From JBBIQS01 sp037442205 (lineage in GTDB: Bacteria; Myxococcota; Myxococcia; Myxococcales; UBA5297), in the NCBI GenBank assembly GCA_037442205.1, contig JBBIQS010000029.1, positions 20,939-84,938 on the forward strand: a stretch of 64,000 bases of DNA. Direction: 5' to 3'. Shown here one piece after another: positions 53,794-63,400 of the stretch. Below the pieces are notes generated by a model. It worked only from the letters and a program-made list of their open reading frames with translations, did no database searches and was not told the origin of the DNA. Each line of letters starts with the position of its first letter. The first letter of the stretch is position 1. The translations under genes were made by a program, and so were the position numbers.

Positions 53794-54270
53794 ATGCCCG
53801 CGGCCAAGCCGAAGCGAACCCCGAACAAGTCGGCGCCCGAGAGAGGTCGCGGCGAGCCGCTCGACATGCAGAGCGAACCCGAGGCCGTAGACGCCTGGCT
53901 CGGCACCTGCCGCCATCCGCTCAAGCCGGTGCTCGAGGAAGTGCGACGCATCATCCTCAGCGCTCATCGCGAGGTGGGCGAGCACATCAAGTTGAACCAC
54001 CCGGCCTTCTTCTACAAGGGGCCGCTGGCGCCGTCGGCCCCGAAGAAGTTCCCGCGCTACCTGATCGTCAGCAACCTCCACTCCAAGGACGGCGGCGTGC
54101 TGCTGGTGGTGTGGCAGGGCGGCCGGCTCAACGACCAGACCGGGTTCCTCACCGGCGACTACCCCGATGGCCGGCGGCTGGTGAGGATCGGCTCGCTGGC
54201 CGAGGCGAAGAAGAGCGCCGCGCCGCTCAAGAAGCTGGTGCGGGCGCTGGTGGGGAGGATCGCCGAGTAG
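53794..54270 (+). CDS. DUF1801 family protein
   Basis: A 158-residue protein with AGGAGG before the ATG at 53794. After a basic leader it has HIKLNHPAFFYKG and a GDYPDGRRLVRI stretch, which fit the YdhG/DUF1801 fold, a small alpha-beta domain found widely in bacteria without an agreed function. The lysine-rich end (KKSAAPLKKLVRALV) is also typical. It is divergent from the DUF523-DUF1722 gene. Confidence 0.8.
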   Translation: MPAAKPKRTPNKSAPERGRGEPLDMQSEPEAVDAWLGTCRHPLKPVLEEVRRIILSAHREVGEHIKLNHPAFFYKGPLAPSAPKKFPRYLIVSNLHSKDGGVLLVVWQGGRLNDQTGFLTGDYPDGRRLVRIGSLAEAKKSAAPLKKLVRALVGRIAE

Positions 54271-54472
54271 GTCGCCGCGAGCGCCGGCTTTCAGACGCCC
54301 GCGAAGCCTTCGCGCGGCTGGAAGATGTGCGACTGCATCGAACTCGACGACTCCAACATCGGCTGCCTCACACCCCGCCGCGCCGAGACGAACTGCGCAT
54401 TGCGCGCGCCCCAGCCCTGTCGGAAGGTCGCCGGTGCGCAATTCTGCGCATCAACCAAGCTGGGAGGCAGCA

Positions 54473-55399
54473 ATGTCACCGGGGAGCAATGGAACCACGC
54501 AGTCGCACAACGACCAGGCGGAGATCAGGCGGCTGAGCCTGCAGACCCTGGCCAACATCATCTACTGGCTGCTGTCGCCGGGGCAGGAGGAGATCTGGAA
54601 GCAACCGCTGGCGCAAATGCTCCAGCCGCTGTTCCTCGCCTACAAGCCCGAGCTGGGCGAGGCGCTGCCGGTGGAGGACGACGCCACCTTCCGCGCCGCC
54701 TCGGAGACCACCAACGCCACCGCGGCGCAGCTGCGCCGGAAGCGCAAGGCGCTCGACGGACAGCTCGAATTCCTGGTGACCTTCGCTCCGGACGAGGGCA
54801 AGCGGGCCAAGTACGAGGCGCTGCAGAAGCTTCTCCGGCCGGCCAAGGCGACGCACCGGCTCTCGTACCAGGACGAGGCCGGCGAGCTGATGATGATCCA
54901 GGAGCGGTTGGCGGGGATGCCCGACAAGCAGCGGGAGCTGGACGATCTGCTGACCGACGTCGGCTCGCTGGGCGACCTGCTGCGCGAGATGATCAAGCTG
55001 GTCGGGGCGCTGCGCGACGCCGACGCCCAGCGCGTGATGGCGCTGCAGTCCAAGGTGCCGGCGCAGAAGAGCGCGGCCGAGCAGACCAGGCTCAAGGGAG
55101 TGGACCTGCTGTCCAACCTGATGCTCAGCCTGCGCACCGGCGGGGCCAGCGAGGAGGTGATCGGCCGGGTGCGGGCGCTGATCCTCGAGGCGCAGCCGCC
55201 GCATCGGCGCAAGCGGGCGGCGAGCTCAAACGGGCATCCTGAGCAGCCGGCGACCGTGCCGGTGGCCGAGCCGGCGAAGTTGCTCGCGAACCTGGCGGCG
55301 CAGACCGAGACGGCGGTTCCGCAGGCCCCGACGGCGGCTCACGCCAGCGACAACGGCGCCACCACCGGCGAGCAGCCGGCGAGTGGAATGAAGATGTAG
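54473..55399 (+). CDS. Helical protein of unknown function
   Basis: A 308-residue protein with GGGAGG before the ATG at 54473. It has no signal peptide or membrane segment. Most of it is helical with many charged residues (LRRKRKALDGQLEFL, LLREMIKLVGALRDADAQ), then a flexible Ala/Pro/Thr-rich tail from about residue 255. I do not recognise a family. It precedes the XRE regulator with a hairpin in between, so it may or may not share that regulator. Confidence 0.6.
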   Translation: MSPGSNGTTQSHNDQAEIRRLSLQTLANIIYWLLSPGQEEIWKQPLAQMLQPLFLAYKPELGEALPVEDDATFRAASETTNATAAQLRRKRKALDGQLEFLVTFAPDEGKRAKYEALQKLLRPAKATHRLSYQDEAGELMMIQERLAGMPDKQRELDDLLTDVGSLGDLLREMIKLVGALRDADAQRVMALQSKVPAQKSAAEQTRLKGVDLLSNLMLSLRTGGASEEVIGRVRALILEAQPPHRRKRAASSNGHPEQPATVPVAEPAKLLANLAAQTETAVPQAPTAAHASDNGATTGEQPASGMKM

Positions 55400-55423
55400 A
55401 GAGAGAGGCAGCGCAGTCCACTC

Positions 55424-55470
55424 GGGGCGCTTCGGGCATCGGCCGACCAAGGCGGTGCCTGGAGCGCCCC
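55424..55470 (+). terminator. Long imperfect hairpin
   Basis: GGGGCGCT (55424-55431) pairs with AGCGCCCC (55463-55470), and a second stem, GGGCATCG with CGGTGCCT, lies inside it around an 11-nt loop. It follows the helical protein gene by 24 bp and comes before the XRE gene. The next bases are only weakly T-rich, so it could be a terminator or an attenuator-like leader. Confidence 0.5.
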
Positions 55471-55537
55471 GCTCCATTAACGCTTTTCGCACTTTGAATC
55501 GTGTTCACCCCGGAAGCCTCAGGCTACCGAGTGGCTC

Positions 55538-55822
55538 ATGGTCGGGCGACACTCGCAGGAGATCCTCAACTCCATCGCGGCGAACGTGCGCCGCGAGCGC
55601 GAGAAGCGCGGGCTCACTCAGGAGGCGCTCGCCGAGGCCGCCGATCTGGGATCGAGGTTCGTCCAGCAGGTCGAGGGCGCGGCCGTCAACCTGTCTATCG
55701 ATCCCTTGGTCCGGCTGGCCGACGCGCTTGAGATTCCGGTGGTGACGCTCTTCCGGAAGGCAGATCTGCCTCCGAAGAGAGGCCGGGGAAGGCCGCCGGT
55801 GAAGAAGCGCACCGCCCGCTGA
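55538..55822 (+). CDS. XRE-family helix-turn-helix regulator
   Basis: A 94-residue DNA-binding protein. The HTH is clear: NVRREREKRGLTQEALAEAAD, then SRFVQQVEGAAVNLSIDPLVRLADAL, as in Cro/C1-type proteins. A basic tail with an AT-hook-like RGRGRPP stretch (residues about 82-88) follows and may add DNA contacts. No effector domain is present. It is the last plus-strand gene before the Rhs locus, which lies on the opposite strand, so control of that locus is possible but not shown. Confidence 0.9.
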   Translation: MVGRHSQEILNSIAANVRREREKRGLTQEALAEAADLGSRFVQQVEGAAVNLSIDPLVRLADALEIPVVTLFRKADLPPKRGRGRPPVKKRTAR

Positions 55823-56054
55823 CCACCTGCTCCTATTTGCCCTCAGGAGCATTCCGGCCAGCGAACCCAGCCCCTTCCCCTTTCCCACCATCCGAAAGCC
55901 TGCCAGCGGGGCAGCCAGACGTTTTTGTTCATGGTTCCTGGCGGGACCGCTGGATATCGAAGCTCAAGGGGCAGCGCCGGTCCAAGGCACCGATCTGCCC
56001 TTCGCTCGTCCGCGAGCGCTTCATTTCGCGCCTTCGGGGCTGCCGTCGCGGCGT

Positions 56055-56078
56055 GTTTCCTTGGCGTGGGCAGTACAC
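56055..56078. repeat. 24-bp direct repeat, copy 1 (past candidate immunity gene 1)
   Basis: GTTTCCTTGGCGTGGGCAGT followed by ACAC is identical to 60118-60141. It starts 21 bp past the stop of the small membrane protein that follows the downstream Rhs gene. Sequence on either side differs, so only this block is shared. It may mark a recombination boundary of toxin/immunity cassettes. Confidence 0.85.
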
Positions 56079-56098
56079 GTACTCGAAGCTATTCGGCG

Positions 56099-56455
56099 TC
56101 ATCCTGGCCCCGGCGGCTTGGCAGAGCCCTGCTCGTGCTTTGATGATCTTGCCTTGATGGTCGGCCAGTTCATTCGTGCCATGACCACGATTGTGCCTAC
56201 GGCAGCCAACAGGGCGGATCCCATCGGCACTAGTAGACGCAGCCACTCGATGCGTGTCTGTAGGTACCCGCCGATGCACTCCACGTCGGTGATGGCAATC
56301 TGCCGAGCGAATGACTCCAGGTCTCTTACAGACGACCAGTCGGATGCGACGTGTCCACATGCCACCTTCAGGAAGAGAAGGTAGACAGCCATGCGCACGG
56401 CATAGAACACCACTGCACCAATCAGCAGTCGGACCAACCAAGTGATGGCGCGCAT
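56099..56455 (-). CDS. Small membrane protein after Rhs 1, candidate immunity protein
   Basis: A 118-residue protein with two hydrophobic segments, near residues 8-29 (RLLIGAVVFYAVRMAVYLLFL) and 72-92 (LLVPMGSALLAAVGTIVVMA), so it is an inner-membrane protein. The ATG at 56455 is three bases after the Rhs 1 stop. Immunity genes of Rhs toxins sit exactly there. The base composition is lower in GC than the Rhs core, like the toxin end it follows. No family is recognised, and immunity is inferred from position only. Confidence 0.6.
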   Translation of the reverse strand: MRAITWLVRLLIGAVVFYAVRMAVYLLFLKVACGHVASDWSSVRDLESFARQIAITDVECIGGYLQTRIEWLRLLVPMGSALLAAVGTIVVMARMNWPTIKARSSKHEQGSAKPPGPG

Positions 56456-56458
56456 GGA

Positions 56459-59400
56459 TCAGTACCCGTGGTGGAGTTTGGGTCCGTGCTGCCATCCTTC
56501 TGGTAGTGGGCCGAGGCCCATTAGATCGAGCAGTTGCAGCAGCTCGGCTTGGGCTTTCGCTTCGTCGCGCAAGCCTGCGACGTGCTGGACCTCGGCAATG
56601 AACGCGATCCTTCGAAGACGAGTGTCAGGAGTCCTGAACAGATCAACGCTCAACAGGATCTCGTTGCCTCGCGCCCGGCCGATGTATCCACGCTCCGAAG
56701 ATTCTCGCGATTGCGAGAAGTCCACGATGGTGACCTGAGCCGTATCGGCAGCGGAGGCAAGTTGGTTGAGTCGAGTGAACGTCAATGTTGTCGCATCGGG
56801 GTCGGTAGGAAGCGGACTGCGACAGGATGCAGGATCGAGCCCCTCGTCCGATGGACGCAACCGCTTCAGATTCTCGAAGTCGATGTTCTCGCCAATCCAA
56901 TTCGCGGCCATTTGGAAAATGACCAACACAGCGACCATCGCGAGCACGAGCAGCAGTCCGCCAAGGAGCGTGATCTTCCCACTCGGATCGACGTGCGTTG
57001 TAGGGGCATTACGCGCGTACTGGTACAGCGGAGGCCCGTCGGCATCGATTCCAAGTCGGTCGGGCTGCATCCATGTTCCGATGACACTTTGCAGGTAGCG
57101 GTCGCGATGGTAGGTGCCCGCCCAGTCCCGCTCGTGCTCCCGCCCAGTGAATCCCATCGCCAAGACCGGTCCGGTCCCTGACGTGGTCCTGGATCCGTAC
57201 ACGTCGTAGCTGTTCGTCCTGACGACCGCGCCGTTGCGGTCCACGAGGGCATAGACGCTCCCCAGCCCATCGGTCAGCGGATAGACCTTGGTCGGCTGCC
57301 CGTTGAAGAGCAGGGTCGTCGAGAACACCTCGTCAATCCGCTGCGGATTGTTGACGTAGAAAGCCTTCCGAGTGCCGAGGTCGTCGTACTCCGCAACCAC
57401 GCTCGGGCCATCGAGCAGGTACCGGGTGGTCCCGGAGGAATCGAGCTTCTTGGTCCGCAACCCGTTGGCGTCGTACTCGAAGACGTTTGCGGCCCCGCCC
57501 GGCAAGTCGATCCGCATCAGCCGATTGTCCAGGTCGTAGACGTAGGAGCGGACGCTCGTCCCCTGCGTCTCGGTCTTGAGATTCCCGTTCCCGTCGTAGG
57601 CGTAGGCAGTCGTGACGATCGGATTGACGTAGTCGTACTGCTGCACCTGCGTCACCTGGTTGAAGGCATTGGTGGTGTACGCGTAGTTGATCTGCCGGCC
57701 CGCCGCCGGCGGCTGCTCCACCATCAAAGTCCGGTTCCCCAGCGCGTCCAAGGTGTAGGTCACCGTCCGCCCGCCGGGATAGCTCACCTTGATCAGCCGG
57801 TTGCCCGCGTCGTAGGAGTAGCTCTCGACCGTTCCGTCGAGGAAGGTCTTGTTGAGCCGGTTCCCCACCGCGTCGAGGTCGTATTTGAAGCTCTGCAGCG
57901 GCCGGCCTTGCGCGTCGGCGTAGGCGATCAGCGTGAGCCTGCCTGCCGCGTCGTACTCGTAGCTCGCCGTCACCCCGTTGCCGAACACCAGCCGCTCCCG
58001 GTTCCCCGCCAGGTCGTAGAACAGCCGCGTCTTCTCTCCGTCGGGCTCCACCACCTCCACCAGTCGGTTCAGCTTGTCGTAGCGGTAGCCGAAGCTCAGC
58101 CCGTCCACGGTGGTCGTAGTCCGATTCCCGTTGGCGTCGTACCCGTGGACGAAGATCTTTCCCAGGGTGACGTCGTCCACCTGCTCCAGCCGGTTGAGCG
58201 CGTCGTACTTGAGGTGGCGCTCGTGGCTCGGGCCCTTCTCCAGCGTCCGGTTTCCCCTCGAGTCGTAGTCGTAGCTGTACTGGCTTCCGTCCTGGAAGAT
58301 CGCCGCCTTGAGCCGCCGGTTGGCGTCGTGCTGGTAGGTCGTGACCTTGCCGTTGCCGTCGGTCTTGGTCTCTCGGTTGCCCGCCTTGTCGTAGCTGTAG
58401 CTCGTGGCCTGCTTGAGCGCGTTCACCTCGGTCAGCAGCCGGTTGGCCTTGTCGTAGGAGTAGCCGGTGACGCTCGAGCCCGCGGTCACGCTGGTCCGGT
58501 TGCCCCGGGCGTCGTACCCGTACCCGACGTAGCCCTGCGGCTGGGTGACGCCGCTGAGCCGGTTCAGGCTGTCGTAGGAGTTGGTGGTGGTGTTGCCGTT
58601 GGCGTCCACCTCGTGCCACGGCAGCCCGTTGGTCAAGTAGTCGCGGGTGTTGAGGTGCCCAAGCGGATCGGTCCGCCCGGTCTCGCGGCCGAGCAGGTCG
58701 GTGGCGATGGTGGTCTTCCGCCCCAGCGGATCCACCGTCTCGCACGCCTGGCCCTGGTCGGCGCAGTAGCCGAGGCTGGTAATCGCTCCGTCCGGCGAAA
58801 CCGTCTCCGACAGTCGTCCGGCCTGGTCGTAGTGGACTTCGCTGCGGTTTCCCTTGGCGTCGACCCTCGCCGTCACGCGCCCTTCGGCGTCATACTCGGT
58901 CCTGGTGACGTTGCCTTTCGCGTCCCTGGTCGAGGTCAGCCGGTTGAGCGCATCGTAGGTGAAGGTGGTTACCGCCCCGGCGGCATCCTTTATAGAGGTG
59001 CGGTTGCCCAGCGCGTCGTAGCCGTACTCCGTCCGCTGTTTCAGGGCGTCGACCATCGCCGTGACCTGCCCGCGGGCGTCCACCTCCAGGGTCCGCTTGC
59101 TCCCGTTGCCGTCGGTCACCGAGGTCAGATGTCCCGCCGCGTCCTGTCCCAGGGTCGTCACTCCGCCTTCGGGATCGGTAATCGTAGCAACGTTCCCCTG
59201 CCCGTCGTAGCCCAGCACCGTCACCGCGCTCCCGGGCTGGATGATCGTCGTCGGACGTCCCTGGGTGTCGGGGACGTAGGTGGTGGTGTTCCCGTTGTTG
59301 TCCCGGCTGCTGAGCAGGTTTCCCTTGGCGTCGTAGGTGTTGTTGGTCGCCGGCTGGCTGGTGTAGGTCAGCCGGCTGTAGGTCGGGTCGTAGGTGCTGC

Positions 59401-59980
59401 TGACGGTGTAGCCGAGCGGATCCTTCCTGCTGGTCAGGTTCCCCTTCGCGTCGTAGCCGTAGGTCCAGGTCGCCCCTCGCCCGTCCGCCTCCGTGAGCTT
59501 GTTCATCGAGCCGTCCCAGCTCATCGACTTCACTTCGCCGATCGGGCTCGTCACCTTCACCGGGTTGCCGGCGGCATTCCACTCCCAGGTCGTGGCCAGC
59601 CCGGTCCGGTCGATCACCACCGCCTTGTTGGCCAGCGGGTCGTAGAGCACCTGCATCCGATTGCCGGCCGGGTCGGCCATCCCCACCCAGCGGCCATCCT
59701 CGTCGTAGAGCTCGGTCCAGAGGCCGCCGTTCTTGTCCGTCCGGCTCGTCAGCTTGTGCCTGGCCGAGTAGCCGTACCTCTCCACCTGGCCCAGCACGTC
59801 GTGCGCCGCCGCGAGGTCGTCGCCGTCGTGGTCGAAGACGATGGTGCGGTTCGCCGCGTCGGTCACCTTCGACAGCTTCCCATTGAGGTCGTAGCTCAGC
59901 GTCAGAGCTACTCGTCCCGACGAGTCGGTCACCGTCGCCAGCCGGTTCTGGGCGTCGTAGCTCAGAGCGCTGTTGTGCAT
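56459..59980 (-). CDS. Rhs-family protein 1, N-terminally truncated, with distinct C-terminal domain
   Basis: About 1170 residues from the ATG at 59980, which has GGAGG three bases upstream. The frame extends to a TTG at 60052 without better signals. It starts in the middle of an Rhs core, with no signal, PAAR or other N-terminal domain. Dense YD repeats (YDxxGNLTxxxD) fill the core to GFTGREHE and DPSG, where the Rhs core ends. The last 172 residues differ from Rhs 2. They contain a membrane helix (LLGGLLLVLAMVAVLVIF), then a soluble domain with GNEILLSVDLF and AEVQHVAGLRDEA, which resembles a zinc-peptidase HExxH site with Ala for the first His. It is probably a displaced or silent copy. 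Confidence 0.85.
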   Translation of the reverse strand: MHNSALSYDAQNRLATVTDSSGRVALTLSYDLNGKLSKVTDAANRTIVFDHDGDDLAAAHDVLGQVERYGYSARHKLTSRTDKNGGLWTELYDEDGRWVGMADPAGNRMQVLYDPLANKAVVIDRTGLATTWEWNAAGNPVKVTSPIGEVKSMSWDGSMNKLTEADGRGATWTYGYDAKGNLTSRKDPLGYTVSSTYDPTYSRLTYTSQPATNNTYDAKGNLLSSRDNNGNTTTYVPDTQGRPTTIIQPGSAVTVLGYDGQGNVATITDPEGGVTTLGQDAAGHLTSVTDGNGSKRTLEVDARGQVTAMVDALKQRTEYGYDALGNRTSIKDAAGAVTTFTYDALNRLTSTRDAKGNVTRTEYDAEGRVTARVDAKGNRSEVHYDQAGRLSETVSPDGAITSLGYCADQGQACETVDPLGRKTTIATDLLGRETGRTDPLGHLNTRDYLTNGLPWHEVDANGNTTTNSYDSLNRLSGVTQPQGYVGYGYDARGNRTSVTAGSSVTGYSYDKANRLLTEVNALKQATSYSYDKAGNRETKTDGNGKVTTYQHDANRRLKAAIFQDGSQYSYDYDSRGNRTLEKGPSHERHLKYDALNRLEQVDDVTLGKIFVHGYDANGNRTTTTVDGLSFGYRYDKLNRLVEVVEPDGEKTRLFYDLAGNRERLVFGNGVTASYEYDAAGRLTLIAYADAQGRPLQSFKYDLDAVGNRLNKTFLDGTVESYSYDAGNRLIKVSYPGGRTVTYTLDALGNRTLMVEQPPAAGRQINYAYTTNAFNQVTQVQQYDYVNPIVTTAYAYDGNGNLKTETQGTSVRSYVYDLDNRLMRIDLPGGAANVFEYDANGLRTKKLDSSGTTRYLLDGPSVVAEYDDLGTRKAFYVNNPQRIDEVFSTTLLFNGQPTKVYPLTDGLGSVYALVDRNGAVVRTNSYDVYGSRTTSGTGPVLAMGFTGREHERDWAGTYHRDRYLQSVIGTWMQPDRLGIDADGPPLYQYARNAPTTHVDPSGKITLLGGLLLVLAMVAVLVIFQMAANWIGENIDFENLKRLRPSDEGLDPASCRSPLPTDPDATTLTFTRLNQLASAADTAQVTIVDFSQSRESSERGYIGRARGNEILLSVDLFRTPDTRLRRIAFIAEVQHVAGLRDEAKAQAELLQLLDLMGLGPLPEGWQHGPKLHHGY
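57135..59960 (-). repeat. Rhs core duplication, copy 1
   Basis: This 2.8-kb block is nearly the same as 61081-63903. The two differ mainly by scattered point changes and one 3-bp indel (QPPAAGRQ here, QPPAGRQ in copy 2). Similarity stops sharply at both ends: at the left where the toxin ends diverge, and at the right where this copy lacks the N-terminal half. Confidence 0.9.
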
Positions 59981-60117
59981 GCGCCTCCGCCGTGGTGAAT
60001 CCATAAGCGCGAAGACTGGCTCTGGCTGACTCACGCCTCTTCGCACTCGCAATGCCCGAGCTTCCTCGCGATCGGCATGGAATGTAAAGAGCGGTCCGTG
60101 ACCTACTGGGCAGAACA

Positions 60118-60141
60118 GTTTCCTTGGCGTGGGCAGTACAC
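60118..60141. repeat. 24-bp direct repeat, copy 2 (past candidate immunity gene 2)
   Basis: Identical to 56055-56078. It begins 4 bp past the stop of the small membrane protein that follows Rhs 2, and about 140 bp before the start of Rhs 1 coding sequence. The same position relative to each immunity gene is unlikely by chance. Confidence 0.85.
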
Positions 60142-60144
60142 TCT

Positions 60145-60417
60145 CTATCTTCCCGCCCCGCCCCGAGAATGACGAATTGCGACTGGAAGCACAATCACTA
60201 ACAGAATATGAATTACTGCCATTGCCACGGCAGTCGCCGCCACGCCAAACCGATGGAGCTGAAAAGAGACCGACAGTGTGCCGAAATACATAAGCAACGG
60301 AAACAATGGAGCAGGAGATGGGGATTGCGCTGAGGCTCGATATCTTGCTATCACATAGACCGAATAGACGTCAGCCAGCCCTCCAATCAACAGCGGCAGC
60401 CAGACGATGATTCTCAT
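60145..60417 (-). CDS. Small membrane protein after Rhs 2, candidate immunity protein
   Basis: A 90-residue protein with three predicted hydrophobic segments, near residues 3-24, 41-53 and 59-81 (VAATAVAMAVIHILLVIVLP). Its ATG overlaps the Rhs 2 stop by 4 bp (ATGA, 60414-60417), so it is translationally coupled to the toxin gene, as expected of immunity. Codon use is much richer in A/T than in the Rhs core. It shows no similarity by eye to the other candidate immunity protein. A membrane-located immunity protein would fit a toxin that acts on membranes. Confidence 0.65.
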   Translation of the reverse strand: MRIIVWLPLLIGGLADVYSVYVIARYRASAQSPSPAPLFPLLMYFGTLSVSFQLHRFGVAATAVAMAVIHILLVIVLPVAIRHSRGGAGR

Positions 60418-63400
60418 GGCTTAATCCTGTGGCCAAGGAAACCTGTGAGCCACATGAGCCCACTGGGCCACTCCAGACTGCTTCTTAATACTAGCTCTGA
60501 AACCTTGTCACCGAAGGGATACTTCCCAATTATTCCCGACAGCAGATAATCAAGATAGCCACCTTTTCCGATCTGAACCCATACCCTAGAACCAATAACC
60601 CCTGCGGCCGCCGCACCCGTTTCCCAATGCGTCACCCACACATATTGCGCCAGCGTAAACCCGCCAAAAGAGGCAAGCACTATAGACAGCCATACAACGA
60701 TGGCCGTTTGCAGGCCATAAATGTAGGCGAACGATCCGGTATTCACACAGTGAAGTCCAGTAGCCTCGCGTCCGAGACCTGTCAAGCCGAACGTTAGCCC
60801 ATCTCCAACCCCAGCAAAGAAAGCCGCGACATCATCTTCACCTTGAATGGCATCAGTGAGCATGAGCGTCATTGTAAATGCCAAGAACATGGTGACCATT
60901 CCGACCGCCACCGGGACAAACACGAACTGACCGTGCGGATCCGTTGCTGATGTAGGCACCGCATTTGCGTACCTGTACACGTTCGGCCCATCGATCATCC
61001 CCAGCCTATCCGCCTGCGTCCACCGCCCCAGCGCAGGCGACATGTACCTGTCGCGGTGGTAGTTCAGCCCGCTTTCGTCGTGCTCCCGCCCAGTGAACCC
61101 CATCGCGAGAAGCGGTCCGGTCCCTGACGTGCTTCGAGCCCCGTACACGTCATAGCTGTTCGTCCGGACGACAGCGCCGTTCCGGTCCACCAAAGCATAG
61201 ACGCTCCCGAGGCCATCGGTCAGCGGATAGACCTTGGTCGGCAGCCCGTTTAAGAGCACCGTCGCCGAGAAGACCTCGTCAATCCGCTGCGGGTTGTTGA
61301 CGTAGACCGCCTTCCGGCTGCCGAGATCGTCGTACTCCGCGACCACGCTCGGGCCATCGAGCAGATACCGGGTGGTCCCGGAGCTATCGACCTTCTTGGT
61401 GCGCAGCCCATTGGCGTCGTACTCGAAGGCGTTTGCGGCCCCGCCCCGCAAGTCGATTCGGGTCAGCCGATTGTCCAGGTCGTATCCGTAGCTGCGGACG
61501 CTCGTCCCCTGGGTCTCGGTCTTGAGGTTCCCGTTCCCGTCGTACGCGTAGCCCGTCGTGATGATCGGGTTGTAGAAGTCGTACTGCTGCACCTGCGTCA
61601 CCTGGTTGAAGGCATTGTTGGTGTACGCGTAGTTGATCTGCCGTCCTGCCGGCGGCTGCTCCGCCACCGAAGTCCGGTTCCCCAGCGCATCCAAGGTGTA
61701 GGTCACCGTCCGCCCGCCGGGATAGCTCGCCTTGGTCAGCCGGTTCCCGGCGTCGTACGAGTAGCTCTCGACCGTTCCGTCGAGGAAGGTCTTGTTGAGC
61801 CGGTTCCCCACCGCGTCGAGGTCGTACTTGAAGCTCTGCAGCGGCCGGCCCTGGGCGTCGGCGTAGGCGATCAGCGTCAGCCTTCCCGCGGCGTCGTACT
61901 GGTAGCTGGCCGTCACCCCATTGCCGAACACCAGCCGCTCCCGGTTCCCCGCCAGATCGTAGAACAGCCTCGTCTTCTCGCCGTCTGGCTCGGTGGCCTC
62001 CACCAGCCGGTTCAGCTTGTCGTAACGGTAGCCGAAGCTCAGCCCGTCGACGCTGGTCGAAGTCCGGTTCCCGTTGGCGTCATACCCGTGGACGAAGCTC
62101 TTCCCCAGGGTGAGGTCGTCCACCTGCTCCAGCCGGTTGACCGCGTCGTATTTGAGGTGCCGCTCGTGGTTGGGGCCCTTCTCCAGCGTCCGGTTGCCCC
62201 TCGAGTCGTAGTCGTACGAGTACTGGCTCCCGTCCTGGAAGATCACCGCCTTGAGGCGCCGGTTGGCGTCGTACTGGTAGGTCGTCACCTTGCCGTTTCC
62301 GTCGGTCTTGGTCTCCCGGTTGCCGACCTTGTCGTAGGTGTAGCTGGATGCCTGCTTGAGCGCGTTCACCTCGCTCAAGAGCCGGTTCGCCCGGTCGTAC
62401 GTGTAGCCGGTGACGCTCGAGCCCGCGGTCACGCTGGTCCGGTTCCCTCTGGCGTCGTACCCGTAGGACACGTAGCCCTGGGGCTGGGTCACTCCGCTGA
62501 GCCGGTTCAGGCTGTCGTAGGAGTTGGTGGTGGTGCTTCCGTTGGCGTCCACCTCGTGCCACGGCAGCCCGTTGGTCAAATAGTCGCGGGTGCTGAGGTG
62601 CCCGAGCGGATCGGTCCGCCCGGTCTCCCGGCCGACCAGGTCGGTGGCGATGGTGGTCTTTTTTCCCAGCGGATCCACCGTCTCGCACGCCTGGCCCTGG
62701 TCGGCGCAGTAGCCGAGGCTGGTGATCGCTCCCTCCGGCGAAACCGTCTCGAAGAGCCGCCCGGCCTTGTCGTAGTGGAACTCGCTTCTATTTCCCTTGG
62801 CGTCGATGCGCGCCAAAACTCGCCCCTCGGCGTCGTACTCGGTCTTGGCGACGCTCCCCTTGGCGTCCGTGGTCGAGATCAGCCGATTGAGCGCGTCGTA
62901 GGTGAAGGTGGTTACCGCCCCGGCAGCATCCTTTATAGAGATGCGGTTCCCCGTCGCGTCGTAGCCGTACTCGGTCCGCTGGTTGAGGGCGTCGACCATC
63001 GCCGTGACCTGCCCGCGCGCGTCCACTTCCAGCGTCCGCTTGTTTCCCTTGCCGTCGGTCACCGACGTCAGGTGCCCGGCCGCGTCCTGCCCCAGCGTGG
63101 TCACTCCGCCCTCGGGATCGATGATCGTGGTGACGTTTCCTTGCCCGTCGTAGCCCAGCACCGTCACCGCGCTTCCGGGTTGGGTGATGGTCGTCGGCCT
63201 TCCCTGGGCGTCCGGGACGTACGTGGTGGTGTTCCCGTTGTTGTCCCGGCTGGTGAGCAGATTTCCCTTGGTGTCGTATGTGTTGCTGACGTAGGGCTGG
63301 CTCGTGTAGGTCAGCCGGCTGTAGGTCGGGTCGTAGGTGCTGCTGACGGTGGCGCCCAGCGGATCCTTCCTGCTGGTCAGGTTCCCCTTGGCGTCGTAGC

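Noticed and set aside
57908..59998. A 696-residue open frame on the plus strand opposite Rhs 1
   Set aside because: It is the antisense shadow of the Rhs YD repeats (periodic Val/Gly/Arg pattern), with no independent motifs.
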